DNA of 64,000 bases from Rhabdophis nuchalis (lineage: Eukaryota > Chordata > Lepidosauria > Squamata > Natricidae): positions 21,018,119 to 21,082,118 of the forward strand of contig CM077648.1 of assembly GCA_039707465.1 (NCBI GenBank). The letters are read 5' to 3'. The position numbers and the translations under genes are program-made. This document shows, piece after piece, positions 21,730 to 33,418 of the stretch. The notes beneath the pieces are model-generated. The model saw nothing but the letters and a program-made list of their open reading frames with translations, did no database searches and was not told where the DNA came from. Position 1 is the first letter of the stretch, and each line of letters starts with the position of its first letter.

Positions 21730-22225
21730 CTGTACTCACCAGAGCTCCCTGAGTTGATTACATGTTTGAAGCTCCATTTCTGCCCCAAAGAAGTGCATGT
21801 TCCCTCACAACTAACAAACCGATTGTTAAGGTAAGTGCAGCTCACCTCTGGGTATAACAAAATGTGTACCTTGTAAAACCTTAAAAACAAAATCCTTTGT
21901 GGCCTGAACAATAACACAGTTTGCCTAGTCTCGTTGGCCAATTATTACTATGGCTACCTCAACTGGAAAACACATAATGTTTCCCAGATCATGGAATTTG
22001 TAAAATATTTGCTTCTGAGTCATTGCAGAAAGTTACAAGAGGATAGACAGTTGATACCCTTTCAGAATAATTGAGTTGCAGTTTCCATGTTTATCATTAA
22101 TAATAATGAAATAATTAATAATAATAATTAATAGTAACACATGAGAAAGATTTAGGCATCACTTTAGTCTGTTTTTCCAGATTTGAATGTATGTCAATTT
22201 GTCAAATAGTCATACTTGATGATCT
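21730..22225. other. Unique sequence with AAT-rich run
   Basis: Contains 'taataataatgaaataattaataataataatt' near 22100-22135. No gene seen. Confidence 0.45.
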
Positions 22226-22870
22226 ATGTTCTGACCTAACTTTCCTGAGAAAGCATAAATCACAATCTTAGTCCCCCAAACCCTCTTTTATTTATACAGC
22301 TATGAATTATGGTCATTTCCAGTCCGCAAGGCTTCACAAACAGTCTGTGAAGATTCCAACAGATGTCTGCTCAAGTTGCCACAATCTTCCAGGAGAATGT
22401 TGATAAGCACCTACCTTATCTCCCTAGAAATGCTGCCAGAGACCTAATTGCCAAATGCAGAGCAAAGCCAAACTTAGCACAGAGTCAAACAGAACTTTTC
22501 AAAGCTGGAACTGACCAGATGAACTAATTGCTTCCTGCAAAATCTCACGTCCAGTTCTCTCCTCTTTTATGTCTTATGGGAAGGGCCAATCATCTCCAAG
22601 CCTTACTCCCAAGTCGACCCTGTTTTCTTAATTGTTCTTGCCTTCTGGCAGCTATGCACACACACACACACTGGGAACAGGCTCCCACTGTTCTTCTGCC
22701 TCGCTGATGTCAGACTCTGGAGGCTCCAGAGGCAGCAAATAACTACCAGATGGCCTTGACCCCCACTCTGTCTCCAATGCAGAACTCTCATCTGAGCCTT
22801 CCCCAGATTCCAGGACTGGCCCATGTTTCTCCCCAATCTCCTCACTGTCCAACTCTGCTGATTACTGACC
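22226..22870 (-). mobile_element. LTR-like repeat (LTR family 3), copy 1
   Basis: It is colinear with 32509-34030 apart from an L1 insertion there. Shared blocks include 'cctgagaaagca', 'ccctcttttatttata', 'gattcc.acagatgtctgctc', 'ctgccagagacctaattgccaa', 'ttgttcttgccttctg' and 'gttcttctgcctcgctgatg'. In the minus sense 'gtataaataaaagagg' lies about 60 bases from the end, which could be a TATA box or polyadenylation signal. An (AC)n run is at 22656-22672. No coding capacity. Assignment to an LTR is inference. Confidence 0.5.
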
Positions 22871-24160
22871 ATTGGGCCACAACAAACTAAAGGAGATGCA
22901 AAGAATTAAGAATGTAGTTTGCTGGAGATTGGATAAAGGATGCAACACTTTCACTAATTTGGACGGTATTGTGTTTTTTCAACTGTTCTGAAAAAGCAAT
23001 GTTTAAATTAGGGATAGGAGAACTGAGCTAGTTATTGGGGCCATTAAGAGCTCTGTTCAGCAACTTCTAGGAGGTTATAAATTCTTGATTCAATTTAGCT
23101 TAATTATATATGTTTACCCCAAATTATAGATGTAAACTAACTAATTTTATGGACTTTGCTGTTAAATAAGTGTTTGCACTTGAATTATTTTGAATCTTTT
23201 CTTTAAGGGTTAGATTGGAATGTGAATTAATATTTTCTATTTATAAAATTCAGCTAAAGTTTCAGTACCAACATAGGGAATATAACTCATCTATTCTGCT
23301 ACTGCTTCCAGAACGTAATTTTTGTCAATTTCACTGAGGTTTGTAAATTCATATACTTCTCAGCAAATAGGCAATGCAGTAATATCTTCAGTAATCCCTA
23401 AAGATTTGTCTATTTAAAAAAAAAAAAAAAAAACCTTTCCCCAGAAAATGCAAAGACTTCTTCATCTGGGAAAAAGAAATTTCCTGTATCAGATTAAATA
23501 GGATATAATCAAGCAAGCAGAATAAATGTAATTAAGCCATTTAGCACCCCATAAAATAGAATCCCATAAAAAAGTAATGCAAACCACAGGGGTGCAGTCA
23601 CAGGAAGGTCTAAAATCTCAGCTGGATTTTAAGGGCCACTGCCAAACAGCTGCAGTGTTGCATTTTCTCGATTTAAAGGAGAGTGTTGGTTAAAAAGCAC
23701 TGGGATTTCTTCTTTCTTGCAATCTAGGACATAAGAAGCTCCCTAAATTGACTTACAAAGGGAAGATTGCTTAAAATTAGCATCAGTCCATCGTACTTAT
23801 TCCCTGATGGCTTTCACTCTTTCAGTCCATTAATGGTGTTCCCATAAATGTATCAGCGTGCTTGTTTGAGCCAGCAAAGAATTCAAGTCAGTTTGGAAAT
23901 GAGAATAGCATTTGTAGGAATTTCTGAAGTTCTGAATCAGATTTTCTTTACCGGATATGAAATTATATATACTATAGTTCTAACATTTAGGTTTCCATAA
24001 AAGTTTACATAAAATGCATATACTGAATGCAAAGTCTGCAGTACAAATAAAAACAAATAAGTAATAACACTATACCAGTTTGGAGTAGTGGGTAGGAATT
24101 TACTGAATTTGTGTTGTACATAGAATTCCAGAAATATAGCTCCTATTTTCTATGGAGACT
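22871..24160. other. Unique tract, possible conserved element
   Basis: No repeat recognised except an A18 run at about 23415-23432. The part 23590-23900 (for example 'gcaatctaggacataagaagctcc', 'tcagcgtgcttgtttgagccagc') is complex and non-repetitive, compatible with a conserved non-coding element. Confidence 0.35.
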
Positions 24161-24166
24161 CTATGG

Positions 24167-24507
24167 CAGGGGTGTCAAACTCGATTTCATTGAGGGCTGC
24201 ATCCGGGTTGTGTTTGACCTGGGGGGCCAGGGTGGGTGCAGCCAGCTCAATATCACTCATGTCAGGGGCGCCTGTGATGGCCTGAGTACTCTGCCAGCAA
24301 AAACAGGCTCCCAAACTCCGTTTTTGACTGTGATGGCCTCCTACAACCCTTTGCCATGGAGGTTGGGGGGGACTGTGCGGCTCTTCCTAGCTCCATTTTC
24401 TCTGGTAGAGGCACTGTAGGCCAGTCCTTCGCTGTTTCCAGCGCATCCCATGGGCCAGATCTAAGCACCTCGTGGGCCAGATTCAGCCCCTGGGCCTTGT
24501 GTCTAAT
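24167..24507 (+). mobile_element. hAT-type MITE, TGTCAAACTC family
   Basis: The left end CAGGGGTGTCAAACTCGATT is intact and interior blocks ('tgggtgcagccagc', 'gactgtgatggcctcctacaaccc', 'catgggccagatctaagcacc') match 18245. The right terminus is altered ('gggccttgtgtctaatg'), so the copy has lost its 3' inverted repeat. Confidence 0.8.
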
Positions 24508-25536
24508 GAAGTGAACAATGTGATGTAATTTCAGGGCACTGTCATGGAAAACAACAAACTGTAGTTTAACACTCCGGAGGAAAATCACATGATTAATTGA
24601 AACAACAATCATTGGGTTGCAAATTACAAAAGAAGTGGAAAAGAAGAAAGTAAGACTCTTTAAAAAAATTGAATTGTGAGAAATTTCCAAGCTCTGATTT
24701 ACAGTCAGGATTTTAAGATCGTACAGGGAAAAATAGACAATGTTTGACCTATATAAGGAAATCTATTCTATTATTAAGAAGAAAGCATGTGTTTAAGCAG
24801 TGGCAGCATTACTGAAAATTAATGTTGTATTCCTGATAAAAAAATAGGTGGAACATTGATGAGATGAGTCTTTGGTCTACAGTTTACATGGAACATTTAT
24901 GGTTTTACTAAGTTGCTCTGCTGATCATTTCCTTATTAAATTTGCCTCAGACAATTCCAAAGTCTAGTCAATTTCATTTTGCCTTTGTTAGAGTGATTCT
25001 TATTCCTTTCTTTTTGCAAGGAAAAGATTAGGGAAGTTGTTCTAGGAAGGGAATACTTTCCATAGTTATGAAGAGATTCTGTAAACAGGATAATTGGATC
25101 TGTTCTTGGTCACATCTATAGGGGCAGAGTGAGATGTGCTAAAATCATTCTCTTTCCATTTCAGCCGTAACAGCACCAACCAGAATGCCAATAACCAAAT
25201 AGGGTCAACTCTTAACCTTTACAATATCGCTAACACGTTTTGAAACTGCAGTGACAAAATGTGTTTTGTGACCTTGTGACAAAAGCTCTGCCCTTTCACA
25301 TTTGCATCACAATGTCACATGCCAAAACTCAAAAGAGAAGTTCTGCAGCCTGATATCACAGTGAACATTTTGTTGTTTTCTCCCTGGGCCCTTCCCTGCA
25401 GACACCTAATCAAAACAGCTCTCCTCCAACACAATGTCACCAACCAGGGTCATTCTCTGACCCTAAATAGCAGGATTCACTTCATCTCTTCACCCAGGTT
25501 TAGCATGGTAGAAAAGCAGTAATATTCAGTGTATTA
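24508..25536. other. Unique sequence
   Basis: About 1 kb without a recognised gene or repeat. Confidence 0.5.
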
Positions 25537-26034
25537 GAATAACAGAGTTGGAAGGGACCTTGGAGGTCTTCTAGTCGAACCCCCTACCTAGACAGGAAAC
25601 TCTTCAGACAACTGGTTATCCAGCATCTTCTTAAAAGCTTCCAGTGTTGGAGCATTCACAACTTCTAGAGGCAAGCTGTTCCACTGATTCATTGTTCTAC
25701 TGTCAGGAAATTTATCCTCAGTTCTAAGTTGCTTCTCTCCTTCATTAGTTTCCACCCATTGCTTCTTGTCCTGCTCTCAGGTGCTTTGGAGAATAGCTTG
25801 ACTCCCTCTTTTTTGTGGCAGCCCCTGAGATATTGGAGCACTGTATCACATCTCCCCTAGTCCTTCTTTTTATTAAACTATGCATATCCAGTTCCTGCAA
25901 CTGTTCTTCATATGTTTTAGCCTCCAGTCCCCTAATCATTTTTGTTGCTCTTCTCTGCATTCTTTCTAGAGTCTCAACATCCTTTTTACATCGTGGCTAC
26001 CAAAACTGAATGCAGTATTCCAAGTGTGGCCTAT
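25537..26034 (-). mobile_element. CR1 LINE 3' end (family B)
   Basis: The left edge 'aataacagagttggaagggacct' is the CR1 3' tail in minus sense, and the frame (25745-25960 and neighbours) encodes [24 protein letters not shown] and RRTRGDVI blocks. A frameshift near 25855 breaks the protein. It ends at about 26034, next to a short hAT fragment. Confidence 0.85.
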
Positions 26035-26038
26035 TAAC

Positions 26039-26100
26039 CAGGAGTGTCCAACTTTGGCAACTTGTGGCCTTCAACTCCCAAAGTTTCCCAGCCAGCAAGA
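26039..26100 (+). mobile_element. hAT-type terminal fragment
   Basis: 'caggagtgtccaactttggcaacttgtgg' followed by 'cttcaactcccaaag' and 'cccagccagca' is one end of a hAT-like repeat common in squamates. The other end is not found. Confidence 0.5.
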
Positions 26101-26991
26101 TGTATTGAAAATTATGTGACAGGTTTGTATCATATTAAACATCTGGTACAACTGATAAAAGCTGGATACATAATTGCTTAGAATGCTTTTATGGGCAAAA
26201 GAATACAGTAGTTTGTGGTGAAGTTATACTTTATATTTTAATTGTAACTTCTATATAATTACAATGTAATTACGTTTAGTGGACTATGAAGTGTACTTAA
26301 CCCACATAGTTAACTCTCCTATAAAAGATTTATGCATACACAGTTACTAAAGTGGTTTTTAAAGAAAAACCACATTATAATGAGGTGCATTATAAAATCA
26401 AAGATTTAATAACAAAACTAGCCATCCAATTATAAGAACAAATTTTAATTACGTAAAAGAAAACATAACCTTATATAGTTATATTGAAACTGTAGTTTCT
26501 GCTATTGTACTGCAGTTATGCAGCAGTTATGAATAAGTAGGAAAAAATGGAGGTCAGTATTTACCCAAATCACCAAGACATGAGATGAACGAACTATTTT
26601 TCATACATCTTGTTTTTAGATACTTTAAGAAATTCACCCCTTCAATAAATACACCACAGGCTAATACTTGGTAGAGGAATCGCAAAGGGAGCGACAAAGT
26701 AATTCAAATGCCGTGATGTGTCTATACTTACAAAGATCAGAACAGTTTAAGCAATGTTGTTCCTTATGACACACCATGGAAATGAAAATTGGACTTTGAA
26801 GAAGCAGAATACAAAGAATATTGATATTTCTGAACATTGATGTTGTAAAAAATCCCCAAAATTCCATGGATAGCCAAGAAAACAAATAAATGAATCATAT
26901 AACGAATTAAGGCACAAAATTCACAATTCTCACTCAAGGCATAAAAGGCCCGGCTCAAATTATCCTACTCCAAACACATAATGTGAAGACC
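26101..26991. other. Unique AT-rich sequence
   Basis: No repeat or gene recognised. Confidence 0.5.
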
Positions 26992-26993
26992 TA

Positions 26994-27716
26994 CCATAAT
27001 TTTGGAGTATAAGACGCACCTTTCCCCCCCAAAAGAGGGTGAAAATTTGGGTGCATCTTATACACTGAATGTAGCCTCACCCATCCACTGTCCTCCACCC
27101 TTTGGCCTCTGCCTCCCAGCAATTTACTCCTTGCAGCAAATGGGGAAAATGGGGCCTGCAGAGGCTGCAATAGGCTACAGCAATCCCTGCAGCCTGAAAC
27201 AGCTGAGGCTCAGGCTGAACATTGAAGGTGAAACTTGCTGTTTGCTCCATGAGGCAAATTGGTGGGAGGCAGAAGCAGATTTTTTTTCTTGTGCTAATCA
27301 AGCTGTTTGCTTTTTGCTGCAAGAAGGTAAGTCAATAATAATACATGCCTATAGAATGTTCAAATTATTAGACTTATTTTTTTGAAGACTATTTTTATTG
27401 TTTTAGACAGCTTAATAAAATGAAGAAGCTTTTTAAAATAAATATTTGATCTGAAGAGGACCAGTGCTATTGTATCTTATTTTAAATAGCAGAGAATAAC
27501 TATACTTCCAGAAAGCACATCTATTTTAACAGCATCTGTACAAGTATAGCCTGAAATGTAACACTACAAACAGTGCATATTGTCTGTACTGTTTGCTGCT
27601 TGTTGCAAAGAGGCAAATTGGTGGGAGGCAGAAGCAGATTTTTTTCCCCTTGTTTTCCTCCCCAAAAGCTAGGTGCGTCTTATACTTTGGAGCATCTTAT
27701 ACTCTGAAAAATACGG
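26994..27716. mobile_element. TA-flanked MITE, TATAAGACGCACC family (723 bp)
   Basis: TA dinucleotides at 26992-26993 and 27717-27718 flank ends CCATAATTTTGGAGTATAAG and ACTCTGAAAAATACGG. The motif for 'tataagacgcacc' occurs four times, two near each end in opposite orientation. The interior (27060-27600) is colinear, in reverse, with the copy at 50056-51263 and so shows what that copy looked like before its insertions. No transposase. Confidence 0.8.
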
Positions 27717-27718
27717 TA

Positions 27719-28060
27719 GCTTTCTAGAGAAGACTCTGATAACAACAAAAGTGAAAGGAAAGAGAAGAATTGTGTTTCATAAATATACCACCTATTCATA
27801 ATATATGAGTTGTCTGTAAGTGAAATGTTCTTAATCTGGGGACTACACATATAGGTTAAGATGCAGTCTCATGTACAGTTGGGAACCAGTTTCCTCCTAT
27901 ATCTTGCTGATCTATCTTTCCCAGCATCCTTATACTTGGTCCTGTTGCCTTGGTTTGCTGTGAGCTAAAGTTGTGCAATGTCTGGAGGGTTGCAGACTAC
28001 CAATCCCTGACCTGTGGCAACCATCCATATCTATGCTATATTTTGTTGGATAAAATTAAT
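27719..28060. other. Unique sequence
   Basis: No feature recognised. Confidence 0.5.
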
Positions 28061-28064
28061 AAAA

Positions 28065-28395
28065 AGTTATACAAGTGATCTTGCTTCCATAGTTAGGATC
28101 TATTGGTAAGTGATGCAATTGTAAACCATACTACTCAGTAATGGCACTTCCAGCAGTTCCTTATTGCCATCATTAAGTGAATCATGTGGTTTGTTAAACA
28201 ACTACCTCATGTGACCATGAATTCTGACTTCCCACCAGCTTCCCAAGTGACTTTGCTTGTGGAAAACCACAATGCAATTGGCAAATCATGATCACATGGC
28301 CACTGACACTGTGATGTTGGAAATCAGGGCTGGTTGTACATTTCAAAAACTGCTGAATGGGTGTTTGTTGACCAAGGACTACCTGTATAGATTCC
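28065..28395. mobile_element. DNA repeat D, diverged copy
   Basis: The right end 'gttgaccaaggactacctgtat' is the family terminus, and interior 'cattaagtgaatcatgtgg', 'gtgactttgcttgtgg' and 'catgatcacatggcc' match the other copies. The left end is decayed. Confidence 0.6.
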
Positions 28396-28842
28396 AATGT
28401 CATTCATTTAACTTCATTAAAAAATATGTGTATACGAACTGTGAAGGAACAATCTAGCATTCATTGCCAGGAAAGGATGATGTAGATCACGCAATAAATA
28501 ACACTGCAGCCTGTTTGCAAATAAATATGAGTAGAGTAATTGCACTATAAGTATTTTCCGTCTTTATCCTCTCTTAGAGGAAGCAGATCATTTGTCTTTG
28601 ATTGGTTCCACTGCAGATCAATGAACAATTGGAGTGAATTAATGCTGGTTTGTGTTTGCAGCTCAGTAGCTGTAAAATTTTAAAAGACTTCCCAATTATT
28701 TTTCATTGGACTGTCAGATTTTTTTTAAAATAAAATCACAAGATTATCTTAATCGTTCAAACATAAACATTGCAGGTGGTCTCTACCTACCCTTGCTTTT
28801 TCAAAGACTCAAGCAAGAAAACATCTGCTTTTATGCATAACC
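28396..28842. other. Unique sequence
   Basis: Non-repetitive sequence; no gene seen. Confidence 0.45.
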
Positions 28843-28856
28843 AAATTTATTCAAAG

Positions 28857-29209
28857 GGATGAGGCGGCTCAGTGGCTAAGACACTGAGCTTGTCGATGAG
28901 AAAGGTTGGCAGTAAAGGCGGTTTGAATCCCTAGTGCCGCATAATGGAGTGAGCGTCCGTTACTTGTCCCAGCTTCTGCCAACTGAGCAGTTCAAAAGCA
29001 TGTAAAAATGCAAGTAGAAAAATAGGAACCACCTTTGGTGGGAAGGTAACAGTGTTCCGTGCACCTTCAGTGTTTAGTCACGCCAGCCACATGACCACGG
29101 AGATATCTTCAGACAGCACTGCCTCATCAGCTTTGAAACAGAGATGAGCCCCCACTAGAGTCGGGAACGACTAGCACATATGTACGAGGGGAACCATTAC
29201 CTTTACTTT
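28857..29209 (+). mobile_element. Sauria-type SINE with 14-bp TSD
   Basis: Full-length copy: head 'gggatgaggcggctcagtggctaaga' (A box), 'ggcggtttgaatccctagtgcc' (B box), body 'cagcttctgccaactgagcagttc', 'gggaaggtaacagtgttccgtgc', 'cacatgaccacggagatatc', tail 'gagtcgggaacgactagcacatatgtac' and 'accattacctttacttt'. AAATTTATTCAAAG is present on both sides (28843-28856 and 29210-29223), the signature of LINE-type retrotransposition. Confidence 0.95.
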
Positions 29210-29223
29210 AAATTTATTCAAAG

Positions 29224-30489
29224 TGTCTGTTGTGTGACCCAAAAATAAACAAAGCAAAGCTTTTGATACAACTTCCAGGATCCTACTCCCACCCCAAGTT
29301 GTTAATGAGTTGTAATATTGCTTGAAAATATGTTGGATTGTCGTTAGGATTTCTAAGAGAACAAATCTAGGGAGGGAAAATCCTCAGTGTATCTTTACTG
29401 GAGATGAGGTGAGATGAGGACCTTAGGTCAGAATGCAGCCAACTACTTCATTTTTAGCCTCTCTTCCTCTTCCATCCAGGTCATGGGAGCCAGACTGAAG
29501 CATATGCTGCTTGCCCTGTGCTTCCCAATGCACTCCCATCGGGTACATAAACTCATAGAGAAGCAACGTGATGGAAAAACCGAAACAGACACCAATATAG
29601 CTAGACACAACACATTAGTATATCACCACCCAGGAAAAAAAATGCAGACATTCTCTGGGCTCTGGTAGTAAAACGGTTGGAAAGAACTCAAGAAGCCACA
29701 TCCTGCATGTTTTCCCTAACTGGTTGTTAGTTTAACATAAATTCATGTGAATAAAATCTTTGGAAGAGCTGTTTCCATGCTCAGATAATGAGTCTGAACC
29801 CATCTGTGTTGACACATTTTTTTTCTGTGTTAGAATCGAGATAATGCCATTCAGCTGTTGATATTCTAGAGACTAAGCTCCTTAAATTCTTTCAGCATTT
29901 CCCCCATTAGAATAACAGTATTCTGAAAATAAGGTGAAAAGGGAAATATTATGGCGTGGTGAATGCCAAGACTTTCATGGCAATTGTGCTAAGTGCCATC
30001 AAAACTAGCAATTTTCGGAGGACAGATGTTCATATTTTTCTTTTATGAACCTGAACGGAAGACTTGCTTGAAAAGCCATATTTGGAAAAATGAAATTATG
30101 AACAATTTGAATTATGAACTGAGGTCACAAACACAGGCATGGGCCAGAATGACAACAATGAAATCATAATCTTTTAAGCCACACTATGCTTGGAATAATT
30201 GCAATATGCCGTCAAAGGCCTTCGGAGAATTGAGCCCTGATGTTGGTGAAGATGCCACAACACCATTTCCATCATCCTACAGTAATCAGAGGAGTGGACA
30301 TCGGGATCAATCCAAATCATTTACAATAATATTTTAACTATTTTAAATATCTGTTAAAATTAATATGTGTGATGTGCAATTTTAATACGAATTCTGGGAA
30401 AAAATCAATTTTAATGTTAACATCATTAATATCATTCCTTGATAATTTTTTGCCAATGTAAAATTTCTTTTTTTAAAATATGCCAATTC
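29224..30489. other. Unique sequence
   Basis: Over 1.2 kb without a recognised repeat. The frame at 29414-29668 lacks splice or family support. Confidence 0.45.
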
Positions 30490-30497
30490 GCCTCAGA

Positions 30498-30642
30498 CAC
30501 TGGTGGGTTTCAATTTTGTTTATTACCAGTTTGCTCGTGCATGTGTGTGCGCTCACAGCATCTGGGTGGGTGGGTGGAGCCTCCCACCACCACTACTACC
30601 AGTTTGTCTGATCCAGGCCAAACCGGGAGCAACCCACCACTG
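30498..30642. mobile_element. Short hAT-type MITE
   Basis: Ends CACTGGTGGGTTTCA and GCAACCCACCACTG are inverted repeats. Flanks GCCTCAGA (30490-30497) and ACCTCAAA (30643-30650) agree at 6 of 8 positions. The 145-bp copy is probably an internal deletion derivative. Confidence 0.7.
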
Positions 30643-30667
30643 ACCTCAAACTGAAACTGTACAGAAT

Positions 30668-30760
30668 AATAGCAATAGCACTTAGATTGATATTCTACTT
30701 CACATTGCTTTACAGCTCTCTCTAAATGGTTTTAGTCAGCATATTTGGGTCCTCAGTAGC
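30668..30760 (-). mobile_element. tRNA-derived SINE fragment
   Basis: The tail 'aatagcaatagcacttagat' and 'tttacagctctctctaaatgg' correspond to the 3' half of the SINE at 963 in reverse. The head is missing. Confidence 0.7.
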
Positions 30761-30785
30761 ACCGTAGGGCAGTGAGTACTGGCCA

Positions 30786-30868
30786 ACCACCAAAAATCGC
30801 CACTCTGGGTCCTCTGTGGAGAAGGGCGGGATATAAATATAATAAAATAAATAAATAAAATAAAAATG
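30786..30868 (+). mobile_element. Family A LINE 3' tail
   Basis: 'gccactctgggtcctctgtgg', 'agaagggcgggatataaat' and an (AAAAT/AAAT)n tail are the last 80 bases of family A. It probably inserted next to or in the SINE fragment on its left. Confidence 0.75.
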
Positions 30869-31987
30869 TTGAGTGATCTTTCTATACCATGGAGATAACA
30901 CAAATTGAACATTAGGCATGTCCCTTCTCGACTATATCAGTCATGATATAACCCAGCAGCAGATGGTTGTTGGACGAATAACAAAGGAATGTGATAAAAA
31001 TGCCTACAATGGTATGGTCATGCCCTATGAACAGTCTCCTGATTTCTAGCCTAACTACTAGACCAAAGAGGCTTCTAAAATCTGTCAGCCATCATATAAT
31101 AATAATGTGAACAATTACATTTGCATAGGTTTTGTCATAAAAGTTTTGGAAAATCAGAAATTCACAAAGATAGACAAGGACTTTACCATGTGTCTTCAAC
31201 AAATGACTTACAAAAACAATTTTTTGAGTCAATCCCAATAAAGCTGTTATCCAGTGTATGTAATATCGTATTGCACATAAAAGGGCTTGGAGCAAGTTAA
31301 GCCTTTATCATAAAAAACTGTGAATGATCTCCTTTTGTTAAAATATGCTACAACAAAACTCTTCTGTGTAAATCGTAGTAAGTATGCAGCGAGAGAGAGA
31401 TGTTATGAATTTATGAGGTATTAAATGCCTGCTAAGAAGGTGACAACAGCAGTCATAAAGAAACAATAGGTATTATTTCTTTACATTGGGAAATTATGTG
31501 TAGTGCTTTATGGTCGGTGTAGTTGCTACAGAGTGTGACTAAGACCCCAAAAGATATGAATTTCAAATCATATCTAATCTTAAAGCTCACTGGAGCTTTA
31601 TTTTAATCCAAGTGGATTAAGCAGAAGGCAGATTTCTGCTCTTTTGGAGAAGCAAAATAAATGAAATGTCCCTTCATTAAAATACAAAATTATTCAAATC
31701 AGTAGGGTGATATGAAGAAAAGCAGACATTTTCTCACGTTTTACAACCTGTTGCTCTGTATGAAAGATGACTTTTCTGGTTGGGTGGAAACAGGTTCATA
31801 AATCTTCTCATGCAAATCAATGGCAGGCTGCAAAATTAGAGAAAATCCAGCATTTTTCACGTGTAATTAGTCTGAGAGTATTGCAGCTGGAACAAGGTAT
31901 ATGTCGCACAAATAAGGCTGTGAAAGTCAGTTGCATGATTTGGGACCAGGAACTCTCTCTCAGCCCCAACTCACCTCATAGGATTGT
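30869..31987. other. Unique sequence
   Basis: No gene or repeat recognised over 1.1 kb. Confidence 0.45.
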
Positions 31988-32252
31988 TAGAGGGAGTCAA
32001 ACTATTCTCCAAGGCACCTGGGGGCAGGACAAGAAGCAATGGGTGGAAACTAATCAAGGAGAGAAGCAACTTAGAACTAAGGAGAAATTTCCTGACAGTT
32101 AGAACAATTAACCTCTGGAACAGCTTGCCTCCAGAAGTTGTGAATGCCCCAACCCTGGAAGTCTTTAAAAAGATGTTAGATAGCCATTTGTCTGAAATGG
32201 TATAAGGTTCCTACAAGGTCCCTTCCAACTCTGCTATTGTATTATTGTATTA
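31988..32252 (+). mobile_element. CR1 LINE 3' end (family B)
   Basis: An open frame (31984-32205) encodes [37 protein letters not shown] and LPPEVVNAPTLEVFKKMLD, the last part of the CR1 protein, with a stop and then 'aggttcctacaaggtcccttcc' and a 'tattgtattattgtatta' tail. Only the last 70 codons are present. Confidence 0.9.
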
Positions 32253-32508
32253 TGGTATAAAAGGAGGAGGAACATGTGTTGGACATGTTCAGTGCTTGAG
32301 TGATTTGTAAAAATAATAAAGGTGAGATACAAACTTTTACAGTTACAGCTAGCATGCCAACCACAACACTTTTTGAGCTGCTCAGGGTTGAGCAGACTTT
32401 TCCAGCAATGCACAACAGGGAACATAAATATCTGTCATTCAAAGGCAGTTGCATAGCTGTTGCATGTAATATAGATCTATGAATGTTTGTTCTGGCTACA
32501 GGACACAC
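32253..32508. other. Unique sequence
   Basis: No feature recognised. Confidence 0.4.
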
Positions 32509-32527
32509 TGTTCTGACTAGGCTTCCT

Positions 32528-33418
32528 TTTTTTAATTTTTTTTTAAAAGACAATTTTAATTGGTTTTTACAATATACTGTATATGGGGAAAGGGTTTGTA
32601 GGGTATATAATAACATTTTAGTGGCTTCCATGTAGGGGGTGGTGGTCACCTCCGATATTCATGCAGATACAATGTAAAAAAAGAAAGAAAGAAAGTGGCA
32701 AAGGATACATATATATCACATTAGATAATTCATACATTCAATCATTTGTTTTTCCTTACCATCCCTTTTCATGAGTTACAGTAATAATTTCAAGTAAATT
32801 CATTTTTGAGATCTGAGTCTTTTTGCTATTGTTTCTTCTTCCTCTTTCCTGCCGATGGGCGGGGCTCTTCTTCGTCCCCTAGGAGTAGGGAGTGTTTCTT
32901 AAGGAAGGCCTCCGCCTCTCTTACTGTTTTAACTCTAATTCTGCCCCCATCCCAGAAGACCAACATTCCTTCAGGCATTAACCACTTGAACCAAACTCCT
33001 TTTTTGTACAATTTTTTGGATAAGAAGGAATACTTCCTTCTTATCTCTTTAATTTTTTTTGGAATTTGTTTTAAAATGGTAATCTCTTTTTCTTGATATT
33101 TCAAGCCCCCCCCCCCCCATTGTGCCCTCAATATCTCATCCCTTGTGGACCTTCTTAAAAATTTAATATGAACCTCTCTTGGTACATCATTTATTCTAGC
33201 ATATGCTGAGTTAATTCTATAAACCAGGTCCATATCCCACCAGAGTTGTTCCTTATTTCTTTTAATATAATCTGCCAAAATTGTACTCATAAAATCTTTA
33301 AAATCCTTCCCTTCCATCTCTGACACGTTCTGGAACCTGAGAAAAAAAGACATTCTTTCAAACTCAATTTTTGACATATGCCCACTCATTTCTTTATTTT
33401 CTTTCCATATTTCCTTTA
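32528..33418 (-). mobile_element. L1 insertion with ORF1 but no ORF2
   Basis: TCTGACTAGGCTTCCT lies on both sides (32512-32527 and 33419-33434). In the minus sense the element starts inside ORF1, runs through the ORF1 stop (about 32823), continues for about 290 bases of non-coding sequence and ends in an A-rich tail (32528-32553, T-rich on the plus strand). ORF2, which should be about 3.5-4 kb, is wholly absent although both the 5' ORF1 side and the poly(A) end are continuous. This is the layout of HAL1-like (ORF1-only) elements, or of an L1 transcript with ORF2 removed before insertion. Confidence 0.8.
32823..33418 (-). pseudogene. L1 ORF1p, C-terminal two thirds (5'-truncated)
   Basis: About 197 codons remain open in the minus sense. 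The RRM-like start is FFLRFQNVSE; the C-terminal domain shows VPREVHIKFLRRSTRDEILRA, then KEITILKQIPKKIKEIRRKY, KKGVWFKWLMPEGMLVFWDG and REAEAFLKKH, the order known from L1 ORF1p, an RNA-binding trimer that packages L1 RNA in the cytoplasm. The coiled-coil N-terminus is lost by 5' truncation; the first ten residues of the open frame come from flanking LTR-like sequence. A poly-G run (33107-33118, C on plus) encodes four glycines and keeps the frame. A basic tail ends in KRKKKQ. The uninterrupted frame suggests a young insertion or young source. Confidence 0.8.

Noticed and set aside
32242..32649. 135-codon minus-strand frame
   Set aside because: It crosses the L1 3' UTR, its poly(A) tail and the flank; not a protein gene.
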